Assembly: GCF_021462225.1 (NCBI RefSeq)
Contig: NC_061817.1
Span: 955,326-1,019,325, forward strand
DNA length: 64,000 bases
Source of the DNA: Girardinichthys multiradiatus
Lineage: Eukaryota > Chordata > Actinopteri > Cyprinodontiformes > Goodeidae
Direction: 5' to 3'
Below, one piece after another: positions 1 through 12,600 of this stretch. The position numbers and the translations under genes are program-made. The number at the start of each line of letters is the position of its first letter. The stretch's first letter is position 1. The notes under the pieces were generated by a model. That model did no database searches and was not told the DNA's origin. It saw only the letters and a program-made list of their open reading frames with translations.

Positions 1-302
1 AAACATAAGGGTGTCCATCAGTGCACTTGGCACCAGGACACCCTAGGCAGGAGGTCGATTATCGACTTTGTTGTCGTATCATCAGACCTTCGGCCCCATG
101 TTTTGGACACTCGGGTTTAGAGAGAGGCTGAGCTGTCCACTGATCACCACCTGGTGGTGAGTTGGATCCGCTGGAAGAGGGGAAAGCCAGACAGACTTGG
201 CAGGCCCAAGCGCATAGAGAGGGTCTGCAGGGAACGTCTGGCGGAGCCCTTGGCCAAGGATGTATTCAACTCCCACTTCCGGGAGAGCTTTGACCAGATT
301 CC
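1..302 (+). mobile_element. LINE fragment, endonuclease C-terminal part (copy A)
   Basis: Translation on the plus strand gives the end of an apurinic-type endonuclease domain: a TLGRRSIIDFVVVSSDLRP block, then STDHHLVVSWIRW, whose SDH-like histidine region is typical of the domain end. The same block recurs at 55790-56090 in a longer copy of this element. The window starts inside the element and homology fades near 302, so this is a truncated copy. At least one in-frame stop follows DTRV. The same LINE type appears three more times in the window (copies B, C and D). I do not assign the clade. Confidence 0.75.
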
Positions 303-3300
303 ATCATTAGGAAATCCACACATTAAAATAAATTAGATCATAAACTAATACCATAAATTGTATGGTACAGGGAATAAGTATTGAAGATTTCTGACAGAGA
401 AGTCGAAAGAATAACCCAGAGTTGGCAAGTGTTGTCAAAGAACCAGGGAGCAAGGTGAGAACATCACGGTGTGGGCTGTCTTCAATCACATGGTACTGGC
501 AGACTTCATATCATTTTAAGAGGAATGAATTGAGAATGGCCTCCTCAAATCACCTGACTTTTATCCATGTGAAAATCTATGAAAAGAACCAGAGATCAGA
601 GTGCATACAACAAAACCCCAGAACCTTAAAGATCTGAAGCCAGTTTATGACAGGTCATAAAGGAGTCATCTAGAAGTTGTCATTACCAAGAAAAGCTTAT
701 CCACATAGTATGCAATACATTTCTGTGTGTCATTCCAGTTTCTTACCCATAACCTAATTTGTGTACTAATTTCTTTGATTTCATTGTATGTGTGGATTAT
801 TTTGTTTGTTGCAGCCATCTGGTCTAAATCTTAAATGCTTCTCATATGGGGAACCCAGGCCGCCACATGCAGGATGAGAAGTTTGCTTTGACTGACATAT
901 TGTTCTACAAAGTCATGAGTGAAATGGGAGGTTTGACTGAGTGTCAACGAGGGGCTAAATTCAGCAAGGAAACAGCTGTTGGGAAAAGGCTGTTCCTGAA
1001 TCTAGTGGCTATCGTCCATAGGCTCCTATAGGACCCCCAAGAGGATAAACAGTCCAGTGAGTGAAGAGGTCTCTCCTGATGGAATGCTCTTCTGAGACAT
1101 AGCTTCCTGTAGATCTCCTCAATAGCAGGAAGTGAGGCTCCAGTAATGCATTGGGCAGTTTTCACCACTTTCTGCAGTGCCTTACTGTCAGACAAATGCC
1201 TCTTTTCCACTGGCTCAATTTTGCTCCACTTGACTCCACTCGGCTCGCTTTCCATTAGTGTTTTTTCCGTACCGGATACTACTTTTTTGGTCCCTGCTCC
1301 TTAGCAGGCTGAGTAGGGACTATATGTAACGTGAACAGACTGCTGTTCATTGGCCATTGGACCAGGAGAAATGAGGTTTTTGTTGAGGTAGTGCAGGAAA
1401 AAGTTAATAAAACTCATGACTCACGACTACAACAATATTAAGGACCACCATCGCCAGAGCGGGTCAAACTGAAATATAACTTTTCTATTTACAAATCATG
1501 AACCATGCCTGAAGGCTGAAAGAAAAGAAAAAGGAAGCTAAGCTTTCTACATTACACAGGGGGAGCGCTGTGTTTAATATCATCCTAAACCAGCTGATCA
1601 CACATAAAATCAGCTGTTCAGACCCACAAACATTTCCCTCAAAACACACAAAACAATACCACCATAAAACAGCGTGTTTGGTTTGGAAATGTATTGATTT
1701 AAGTGAACCACTGTCTGTGGGACGAGGGAGCAGGCAGAGAGCAGCTGCCCATAATCAGACTGCCTGCATCAGATCAAATGGGAGGAAGACTCCCCTGAAT
1801 ATGTAGAGCATGAATATCGACTATTGAACCTAAAACTAACTTCATTGCGGTCAAAAGTCCGGGGTTTTGCTCTTTAAAGTCCTTAACTTCATTGTTGCCA
1901 TGGCTGAGACAAAAACCTGCTCATAAAGCCCAAAATTCTAACTTCCTGCTTCTTAATTTTATTATTTTGCCAGCAGCAGTTTATATTAACATATTTTTTC
2001 CAACCATCAGGTGGGGAAGTGAAAGTAAAACAACTCAATTGGCTTCAGCACAGTCTTTGCACAGGTAACACACTTTATCTTCTTTCGGAAATTAAGACTA
2101 AGTCAATTCATAACTCATGTTTTAATGTCAAGCGGTGTTAAAGTTACTAGCCAGACTTTCTGCTCAAATGATCGAATTTACTTTAGATACAGTTTTTCAT
2201 CTGTAGTTTGTCATCTCTGCACCAACATGCTGGTGACATCACAGGTTATCACATTACTTCTGAGTACATCCATCTGTACATTTTCAATCAAATGTCCTTC
2301 AGTGTTCAGGTTGCAGCAAAACATCTGAGCTGCATGGGAGGACAGTTCATGGATTTGTGGATAATTTGGCAAAGATGAACACATAAAAGAGGTCCAGGGC
2401 AGTGTGAAATGGCTAGATTTCATCATAATAGATCTGTGGCATTTATTCCCAGCAAAACTGTTATAAAAACCATCTGCTCTGGTTGATGCTTGTCATCAAG
2501 AGGCTGGAACTGAATTATGAGTTTGAGGTTCCAGTACATATATTAGGGCCTTCAGAACTGCTGCATTTCCTACCACTACTGCAGGATCAGCCTGAAGTTA
2601 GCATCTTATTTGGCACCTTGGGAAGCTCTATTTCAGGACAATATATAATAATCTAGTCTAGATGAACCAAGTTATGTATTTATATTCAGATTCTTTCAAA
2701 GAAGTTTAAAAACAACTTTCCTCAAGTGGCAAATGAAAAGCTTAGAATTGGTGCCGTTCATAATGAGAGGAAAATGGTGGTCAAACAGATTTACGATGAT
2801 CCAAGTTAGCCATACCATGCCTTCACCAGCAGTACAGCCAGTGTTATTGCCATCATTTCAGTCAACTCCAGAGGGAGGAGGTTTAAAAAAATCATTCACC
2901 ATTCTGAAGAAGTGGCTTCGAACAACTTTGGATTTCTATGTATTCTGAAATAGCATGCACTGCAACTACACGCATGTCACTCGAGTAGTTACAAGTGGTA
3001 TTTACGAGTGGCCAAAATACAGGAAAACAAAATGAAAAACATTAATAGCATATATGAATAGCAAGCATAAATAGATTAAGTTATATAGAAAATCAGTGTA
3101 TTCCTAACAGTTTGCTTCAAATACAACACCAGGGCACAGTTAAACTCGGGCTCAAACCAGTAAAGTTCATTGTTTTATCCCATCTGATTTGTATTTCTGT
3201 GGTGATAAGCCTGATTGAATAGCGCTTTCAATTGCTCCAGAATCTACATTGGAGTCTGTAAAAAGTCACTTGTTCACCACAGATGGTCATCTAGGAGCTC

Positions 3301-3677
3301 ACTGGAAACTGTTGGTTCCTAATCCCTGGTGTGATGTCATTATTCAAAGGACTGCGAAGAACATAAATGTTTTTTCAGTTCACTTTTTAAAAAAGACAAT
3401 ATATTTTTGTGAAATCCTGCAGTGGAATTCTCAGTCATTCATTACCCAGCTGTAGTTTTACTACTGTTGAACAGTTGTTTTTTAAAAGGCTGGGCAGTAA
3501 TTATAAACACTGTTCCTAGATTAAACGTCACGTTCATGAATATTTAGGTTTAGAGTAGAGTGTTTTATTGAGCTTGATATTCAGGAATGCTTTTGAGTGC
3601 TTATAGATGATGACTTATGTTTGGTGCTTTTATATAAATTCACCACCTTCATCTTTTTTTAACTCCATTCTGTGTAG
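303..3677. other. Non-coding stretch upstream of the visible METTL22 exons
   Basis: This AT-rich stretch contains no exon I can support. It holds an L2-like LINE fragment (listed separately). Near 1192-1330 there is a sequence rich in CGGCTCGCTTTCCATTAG-like text that resembles common fish MITE termini, which is weak evidence. The upstream exons of METTL22, including its SAM-binding motifs, must lie here or before the window, but I could not find them. Confidence 0.4.
944..1190 (-). mobile_element. L2/CR1-like LINE fragment, extreme reverse-transcriptase C-terminus
   Basis: The minus-strand frame reads LQKVVKTAQCITGASLPAI, followed by a block of the type IYRKLCLRRA and a final RFRNSLFPTAVSLLN. 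This order is the hallmark of the C-terminal tail of L2/CR1-type LINE ORF2 proteins in fish. Only the last 80 or so residues remain, with deletions between the blocks, so this is a dead 5'-truncated copy. Confidence 0.7.
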
Positions 3678-6600
3678 ATGTTGATATGGAATTTAGTTGG
3701 ACTGAAGAGGAAGTCGCTGATCTTTATGACAACACCAGCTTCATTATTGCAGCTGATGGTAGGTAATGGTTTTGCAATTATTAACAATAATTAATAGTTT
3801 TTCTTAGCTAAATCAAACCATCTTGTTCTACAACAGTATGCAGTGCCTTGCTATAGTTTTATTTGCTCCTAATCTTTCACATTTTGTCATGTTACACTAC
3901 ACTCACAAACAAAAAATAGAAACGACCCATGGTTTTTATTTGATTTTTAATAAAAATCTGAAAAGTCTGGCATGCATATATACTATACTCTACTATACTT
4001 TTTTTTTTTACACATCGTTATTCTTTTATCCATAAAGAAGGTCCACAGTTCAGATGGGGGAACCCTTTGACAGGGAACTATTAGTCCACTCCTCAGATTT
4101 GACCTTTATGGAATGCATGTCCACTTTGTAACTTATTTGGTGGCATGCTGATGCACATCCCACAGCCACCAACACTGGACCAGTAGCTGACACTCCACCC
4201 AGACTCTACAAACCTCTCTGAGCAAGATGCACAACCCCTCCACTCAAGCCATGACCTAAAGACACCTGTAGCAACCCCCCAGGCCAGCCATCAGAGCACA
4301 CCCACCTCAAGGCAACCACCTTGACAAGAGATGTCTCAGAGGCTCTGCCACCACCACCCCTGCCACCAAACCCCAGTCATCATGCCCAAACCTTTATTTC
4401 CAACATAGAGGTCGTGTGGAGAAAGGATTAGTTTTTAAGTGTACTTTTGATCAGTGGAACATGTGTTGTGCAGGAATTAAGAGTCAACGAGCCGCATACC
4501 TGAACATCAGTCATGAGTTCTAGCATGTTCTCATTTTATTCTAGGGAAAAGATAATACAAATTATTTTTAGTTCAATCTTTTGTAGTTGACACCATTAGA
4601 GCTGCACATCCCTAGAATCCAGAATAACAGACTGACAAATGTTTTCATATTTGTGTCACCAGTTTGCTATGATGATGATCTGACAGACAGCCTCTTCAGA
4701 ACTCTGTACCGACTCTGCAGCAGCTTTAATCACACATGCACAGTCTTTATTTCTTTAGAGAAAAGGTAAGGTGAAGACGATAAAAACACTTATTCGTACA
4801 TCTTATCTGATCAAATCCTGTTAATTAACATTTCCTTAGTTGTTAACTTGGGAGCTGAAAGAACTCTTAACCTTCTGCATGCTAAATGCATATTATAGCC
4901 TAATGCAGTAAGGACTAAGTTGAAATTTACAGTGTCTTACAGAAGTATTCATACCTAATTCTACTTTTTAACATTTTGTAATGTTACAACCAAAAGCTTT
5001 GATGTTGTTAATTGACTTAAGGGGGCTGATTACATTATTTAGGCCAAATATTAGTGTTTTATTTGTAAAAGTATTGGAAAATTATGTATGATTTTCCTTC
5101 CATTATTCAATTGTGAAGTGGAAGGAATTGCAGCATTGTGTTGTCGTCTTTGCAGCAATCCCTCATTCTGAGCATGCATGTAGCAACAGTGGAAAGGAAA
5201 AGAGTGCTTTACCACTCCTCTCAATTTCTTACTTTGATACTCAGGATGCAAAGAAAGAGAAACATGAGGAACAGCTTCATCTGACATTAAATACCATTCT
5301 GCTTGGTCAGGTGTTAAATCAACTGTTGCAGCCACACCCTCAGGAGCCATATAAATATTTTTGGATGAAATAAACCATGTCCTACCTTCTACTGTTTCAT
5401 TAAACAAATCTGGTACCATTCAGTGTGACAACGGTCGTAGAACAGAGTGACATGGGGCGGGTCAGGCGGAGAGGTGTAGGGGCAGAGACTTTGAATCCAG
5501 GGTTTCCACAGCTGATACACAGAGAAGATGCTGCTTGGAGATGTCAGCATATGCCTCTGCAACTGGCTGTAAAAATATTGTCAATGCTGAAGCATTTGTC
5601 CACATGCCAAAAAGGAACCATCTGGAAAAGTTACCGTTAACCCATCAGTACCACACAACACTGATGCTCCCAGCTTGACTAATAAGTCTCTGCCCAGCAA
5701 ATGAACAGGTGTGCTGGGTGAACACACAAAAGGGTGAGTTACTCTTTGAGTCCCAATCTGAACAGGAAGAATTTATGCAGCCCCTGAGAAGCCCCTCACA
5801 GAAACAGTCTTGGTAGAGAGCAGTGGTTTAGGAGGTTGCTGTGTTATGGTGGAATAAGTAGCTCCAGTGTCCACTAAAAAAATTCAGACATTTCTCTCCC
5901 ACCTTTGCAGGCAACGTGGGATCTGCTGTGCCCACGCTGCACAGTTGTAGCACACATCTCCCAGTGCCCTGCTGGCTCCACCCCTTCCTTTGGGTGTTCC
6001 GCACCATCCACCACGACCAGCCGACCACCAACATGCCATCTGCCTCCACGACCGGGGACACTGTACCTGTAATTATTAAAATGTATAGTGGCAAGGAGGG
6101 AGTAACCCCCTCCTTGCCACTGATCAGTCATAGACATAGGGGTGTGTGCTGCAGGAGGAACAGGTTGAGCTGCAGCTAACATTACATTTTCAGTTATATC
6201 ATTTTTCTCTTATTTAATTGGCCTCTTGCAGCTGTAATTTAAGGAGCTGATTCTGCAGCTGCTCTTTCTCCTCTTTTCTTTTTCTCTGCCTCCTGAGCTG
6301 TATGTAAATGGTGAATTAAAGGTTTTTCCCACTTTGTGAAGTCTGTTCCCTGCAAATCAGGATTATTTTTCATCTTTTGACACATGTCAACAGGAACTCC
6401 TGTTTATATGGCTTTTTAAACAGCTGTCCCATTCCTGTTGTGCTTTCTGTATTTCATTCATGTCAGAGGGCAGAGAAAACGGTCTGCCATGTACTATTTC
6501 TTTGAGAATACGAATTCACATCAGCAACTTGGTGTCACGTGATCTCAGGCTCAGAATATAGTGGGTGGAGTTATACAATGATGTACAGTAGGTGGCAAAT

Positions 6601-9600
6601 GGAGTAAGACCAGTTTGATTTGGAGTTATTCTCATCCATAATTTAACCAGGGATAGGCATTCGGGTCATGGCCTCCCTGTTTCTTCCATTGTTTTCCTTA
6701 ATCTTTAACTGAAACCCTAATGCTCTAGAACTTAGTTCTATTAATTTATTTATAAAATGAGTTCCATTATCTGACCTTATAATCTGTGGGATACCATATG
6801 TGGGGAAGAAATGTGTAACTAGGTTCATCTATTACAACTAGGCAATATTTCTTCCCCCGTGTTTGCAACAAATTATGCATGATCTGCAAAAATTCTTTGC
6901 ATAGTCAGAAAAATTTATAGTGTAGCATTAATGCTTTACCAGATGTAACATATTCTCCCCTTGACACGTGGGTCTTCCCAATGTGTCACTGTAGCCGCTG
7001 TCCTTATTACATTTAAAAATGAGATCACTATTTGTGGTAGTTGCTATTATTTTAAATGATGCTTGGTTTAGTTCTTATTAAAAATTTAAAATAAAAACTC
7101 ACTGATGAACACAAAAAATGAAGGGCATATTATATCTTATAATCTTAGTTTGTCTTACCCAGTTTTATAGATACAACATACAGTTTCAGTCAGCTTTGTA
7201 TTTAATTCAAGTAACTAAAGTTTATTTCAATTAACTCAAGTTTTCTCTATTTCAGTCCAGTCCAGTAATTCTGTTAAGGTTCATTTCATCTTATGTTAAG
7301 TTTGAGTCTAATTCAATCATTTTGAACCTGACTGGAAAAAGTCTAAACATCTGTTAAAATATTTTTGTTTTACCATAGAGAACTGACCTAATATTATTAT
7401 GGTAATGTTGAGGACTCTAATTTTTACATAACATGAAACAGACATTTATTTCACAAAAACAGAAAGTCAAATACAGACATTTGGCCACATGAAAGTTTAA
7501 ATAACCTGTTTGTAAAAGAATTATGAAAAATTGAAGACAGATCTATGAACTTTCTTATGGTTATCAGTATTTTCAATACAGGTAGAAACTTTGCTATCTT
7601 TATATGATTTTTCAGAAAAGATTCTGGAAACCTTATTAAGATATAAGTTTGGCAAAGATCATCAGAACATCAGACCTTTATTAGCGCTTTTAAGGTCCCT
7701 CAAAGATGCATTACAATAAAATCAGTCATTCCCATTCACACACATTCACACACTACTTACTTATTTATCTGTCAGTCATTTTATTTGCAAAAATTTGAAC
7801 ATAATTTGACTTCTATTATTCTTAAAATGTACATCGTTTCCTCATAACCCCTTTTGTTTCCACTAGGTCTGTTTTGAACGCTTCAATTCTTTTTTATTCA
7901 CCAAGAATCAATAAGGTGGTCTTAGTGGGGTCCACCTTAAAGGTGTTATCTGTTGGGTGTCATGTTATCATTGTCAGGTCAGTGAGGTTCATAAGTCAGT
8001 CAGAACCTTGGTCATTTGGTCTGTGCTCATAATGTTTCATAGATCCAGCCTATGATTAGTCAGCAGAACTTCCACCTATAGGAGAAAAATTGATTGTTAA
8101 TGAATGAGCTGCATTTCCTAGGAACACTGTCTTCCTCCTGGATGAGCATCACCTGTTGAAAAACTTTCATCATTGTTTGTTTCACATATTCAATCAGATC
8201 TTTATATTATACCAGTAGGTGAAGTTGTTAGTATCTCATGTAGACTGACATATACTGTTGCATTTGGAGAAGATCTCAGATTAAATAAACTTAGTTAGAG
8301 CTTCAATCCAGGTTCATTTTGTGTCTGCAGACTTTAGCCAATTTTTCTTTTTTTTTTTATACATAAAGAGCAAGATTTAAAACATTTTCAAAAGGCAGAT
8401 TGTGGCAGAATGTAGAGAAAACTGCTTATTGATTGACAAAATAACATTCAAGCACACAATCACCATATTAAAGGTTCTACTTCTAGAGAATCACTAAACT
8501 TCTGGGGTCCAGTTTTGGCCCGCGGACCTTGAGCCCGACACATGCAGGGTAGAGTTACAATCCCCATCTCTCAGCAGAGACAGGCTTCTACCTTTAGTGC
8601 AGAAGTTTTATCTCTGTTCTCAGGCAGCTGCATCTCTTTGTCAAGGTCGCCTCACAGAGCTGAAAACTAACTTCTCTCAAAGAGGAAAATCAAGAATGCA
8701 CAAAATCTGAGCCAAATATGAAATTATTTCCCTGTAAAATGAATCTTTTGCATTTTATCATGATATTGTTGGTAGTACAACAATTAGCACCCTAAAGAGT
8801 TTTCACACCTTACAAAAGTATTCACACTTTCAAAAGTTTTCACACCCAAACATGTTTTCACACTCAAAAAAGTATTGGCATATCTTGAACTGTCAGTTAG
8901 TTTAATGGCAGCAGGGAAAACTTTCAATCTAATAAATCACCAATGATTCTGTATGTAAAACTAATTCTTCAAACTAGTTTAAACTATTTCATTAACCTTT
9001 TAATAATAAAACACATAAATCTAAAAGTCATGCTACATCCTTAATTATTATACAAAAAAACATGTTTTTAAGGCAACAATCACTACAAGCATTTTGATTC
9101 TATTGTCTCTTAAACAGTGTTAAAACTCAGGAAGGGAGGTGCTGAGCGTTACCATGACAACAAAGGCATGAACCAACCTGGTAGGTGGGCGGAGTCAGGC
9201 AGAACTAACCTCTGATTGACAGCCTATGGGCGGAACCACAGTTTCTCCATTCCAACACATTTAAATGAACCTTAAACTACAAAACTGTTAACATGAACCT
9301 ACCTCAGAAACAAGCTGCTTCTTAACTCTCCTGAAAACTCAAAGTTTTAATCAATCTGGGATTTAGAAACATTATTCTAAACATGGATTATTGTTTCATG
9401 CAACATATAAACAAACATTCATTCCAACAAAACAAAGACAAAACATCAAAGACAAACAAATGTCCAAATTTGAAGCTTCATGAATTCAAAGAAATTATTA
9501 ACAATCTCTTTTCAGAATATGTTTTCTCAGCCATATCTTTTAATACTATAATTGATCAATTTTGTTATGACAATCTTCAGGATCCTTTTTAAGATGAGTG

Positions 9601-12600
9601 CACATAGTCCAAAGAGATCTCAAAATATTTAGAAGCACAGCAACAGTTTTCTCTTAAATGAATCCAAATTTACTGATGCTGAAACCTTTTGCCAATTCTT
9701 TGTACTGTATCTCTATAATAATAATATCTACAATCCTGAGAGTTGTTGTCATAATTCTCTTTTTGTTTTGCTCAATTTGATCGCAGCTGCATTCAAGAAT
9801 TTCTCTGCTCAGGTTAAATGTAAAGAAGTATTTTAAGTCAGCGTTGACATTTTTATGTTATACCCAAACAAAACAAAAACTTCAGTGTTTGATTTAATCA
9901 GAAACTAAGATAAGAAACTTGACTCCAAACTGGACTTTGTTCCACATAGTGTTTCAAAGGGAAAACACACATAATGTTCCTTAATTTAGCTATTTAAATT
10001 TTGAGAGTTGGGGAGAAAATTATTACTAGAACCCCTCTTTAATAATCTAAATGCTGATAAATGTTCCAATATTTTATGATTTAATAATCTGAAATCACCT
10101 TGTGTACCTTTGTACTCCTATGTATTCTTTTAATCTTTAAACCTTAAGAAATCAAACAAGGAGACTGGAGTTTAAGCCGACCATCCTCTTTAGTGTTGAG
10201 AGGACCTTTATTTCTTTTCTTTTCCTAAAATGAGCAATGATGTTAACTTTCTGCAGATTGAAGAGAGGAGTGGCTAAATATTCCCAGACCTGTTAGTGTA
10301 TTATTTCTGCTTGGACAATAATCAGATTTAAAATTATGAGTTCACAGCTCCTAATTTACCTCAGATCATATTTGCTCCTAACCCAGTTCATAAGAAGCTT
10401 CAGACAAACATTATGCTAAAAAAACAAGAACAAAACCAAAAACACAGATCTGTTTTAAAATAAAGAAAAAGCATGCTTAAAAAACTTGGTACTGTGGTGG
10501 AAAATAACTCTGCGGTTCCGAGAGCCTTTTCTATGCAGTCTTTTAGGAAACATGAGATTAGTTGAATTTTTGTGTGGTACCACTGTCCAATCAGAATCTT
10601 TCTTACCTTCAAAAATAACCCAATTTGTCCATTAAAGGTTTGTTTTGCCAAGGAAAATGTGTTTAACAAAACCAATTACTCTATTTCTTCGGCCCCCTTC
10701 ACATAATTTTCCATAAACTTTTAAACATCTCCTTTTAAATCAGAGCTTTTGCTCGGTCCCTTCCATGTTGTTTAAAATCCTGTGAAATAAATGTTCAATG
10801 AACTCTTCACAATATGCACACAAAATCCGCTTATCACTGTATTGTCTTTGTTAACAACACAGTGCATTTATTCAGCCGCAATGGTAAAGCTGCTCTCCGC
10901 TGGCTGTACCCACACACACATACACACACACACACACATACACAGACGCAGTCAGCGTTTTCCCACAGTCACTACCGTTTAATATCAGCAAAAACACTTA
11001 ATATTCACATTTATTCCATAATCCGCCACACAGACACTTATCCCTAGGACTCGACAGTTATTTTAACCCAAATGATCATCTCGTTCAGTCGCGCACACAC
11101 ATTCCAGCTCGTACTTCCTCAATTCAACACAACAGTCAGTGACAGACACTCGCACACAGGAAATATGCACAAATATGCAAAAACAATCCACTACAAGCCA
11201 CTTCACCCTATATTCAATAAATGTGTTTCATTTTCGCTCAAATAATTAAAAATACAACCGCATTTTTAAGTCAGAATGTGTGTTCAAATATTTAAACTCG
11301 ACTGCACTTCCAGTCGCTTGTGTAATTCCTCCGTGTGACCACTAGATGGGACTCTAACCCTTTGTGGTTTGCCAGTTCCACAGGCCTTAAACCTGGCTTT
11401 CCCTTATCAATCCGTCAATTGATAAGTTGAGACGCCACGCTCAGCAATATAAGGACTTTAACCTTTGACCCAAAAGGACTTTAACCTTTGGCCTTATTTC
11501 AGCTTTTCATATCTGACTCCATTTAAACGCGTTCACTTAATGCACACTCTTTTACAGTTTTGCAGAGTAATAACATTCAGAACCACTGACATCCTAGAGA
11601 TGTCAGTGGTTCTACATTTTTGGCCAATACATAAATTCAATCGGCAGAATTTAATACAATAGGCTCTGCATACCTGATTTGTGGGGGCCCCTGGATGTCA
11701 GGAGGTTCGTTTGTCACACTCTCTCTTTGTCCAAATTCCCTGATTCAGCCGTGAATCACGTCGGAGGTCACCAATTGTTGAAGCACCCCCTCCAAGAGGT
11801 CTTCGGCGTGTTCGTTTATTCACCGTAAGCTGAAAGAATTCACACCTATTGAAATAATACACTCAGACACCGTTATATTGAATTTAAAAGTACCTGGACC
11901 AGGGAAGCTCTCATGTGATCAGAACACACACCGAGACGACTTCGGAGCTTCTCACTGGACACATGGCTTTTATTAAAACACATGAAAATGGGCAGCGCCC
12001 TGTTTACAGTTTTTTCTCACATATAGTCACGTACACACATTTTCCTGCCTACCATATTAGGACATGTTCCTGTCTCCCAGCACCTGCACTCGTATCTACT
12101 GATATAAGCAGGGAGTAAGTAAGTCAGTTTCTACTTTTTCACACACTCCTTCAGCTCTCCGTATTTTCTGCTTCATCACACTCAAGGCCAAGTTTTGTGC
12201 AATAACAATTCTGCAGGCCACAATGTCTTATACTAACACAGGTTATGAACATAATAATAATAATGCACACACATAATATATCTCCACAAGAGCTACTATT
12301 CTGATTTTTTTAGATGCATCCCTTCTCCACACATCTGAATCAAATGGTTGAATTTCTTCATCAGCAGTCATTCAGCCCTGCAGAGGCCTGGTAATGAGCC
12401 ATTCATTTAATTCAGGTTTTTCTACATCAGGTTCTAACCTAATTTCCAATGCTGCCTCTTTTACTATAGAGCTAGTTAGGTTCAGGAGGATGTCAATGAT
12501 TTTATTTTTAGTTTGTGGTTGTTCATTCATTCATTCAATGAATAGTTTGTGGTTATAGTGTTACAAAAGATGTAACTCTTTAATGTTTATGAATACTTGA

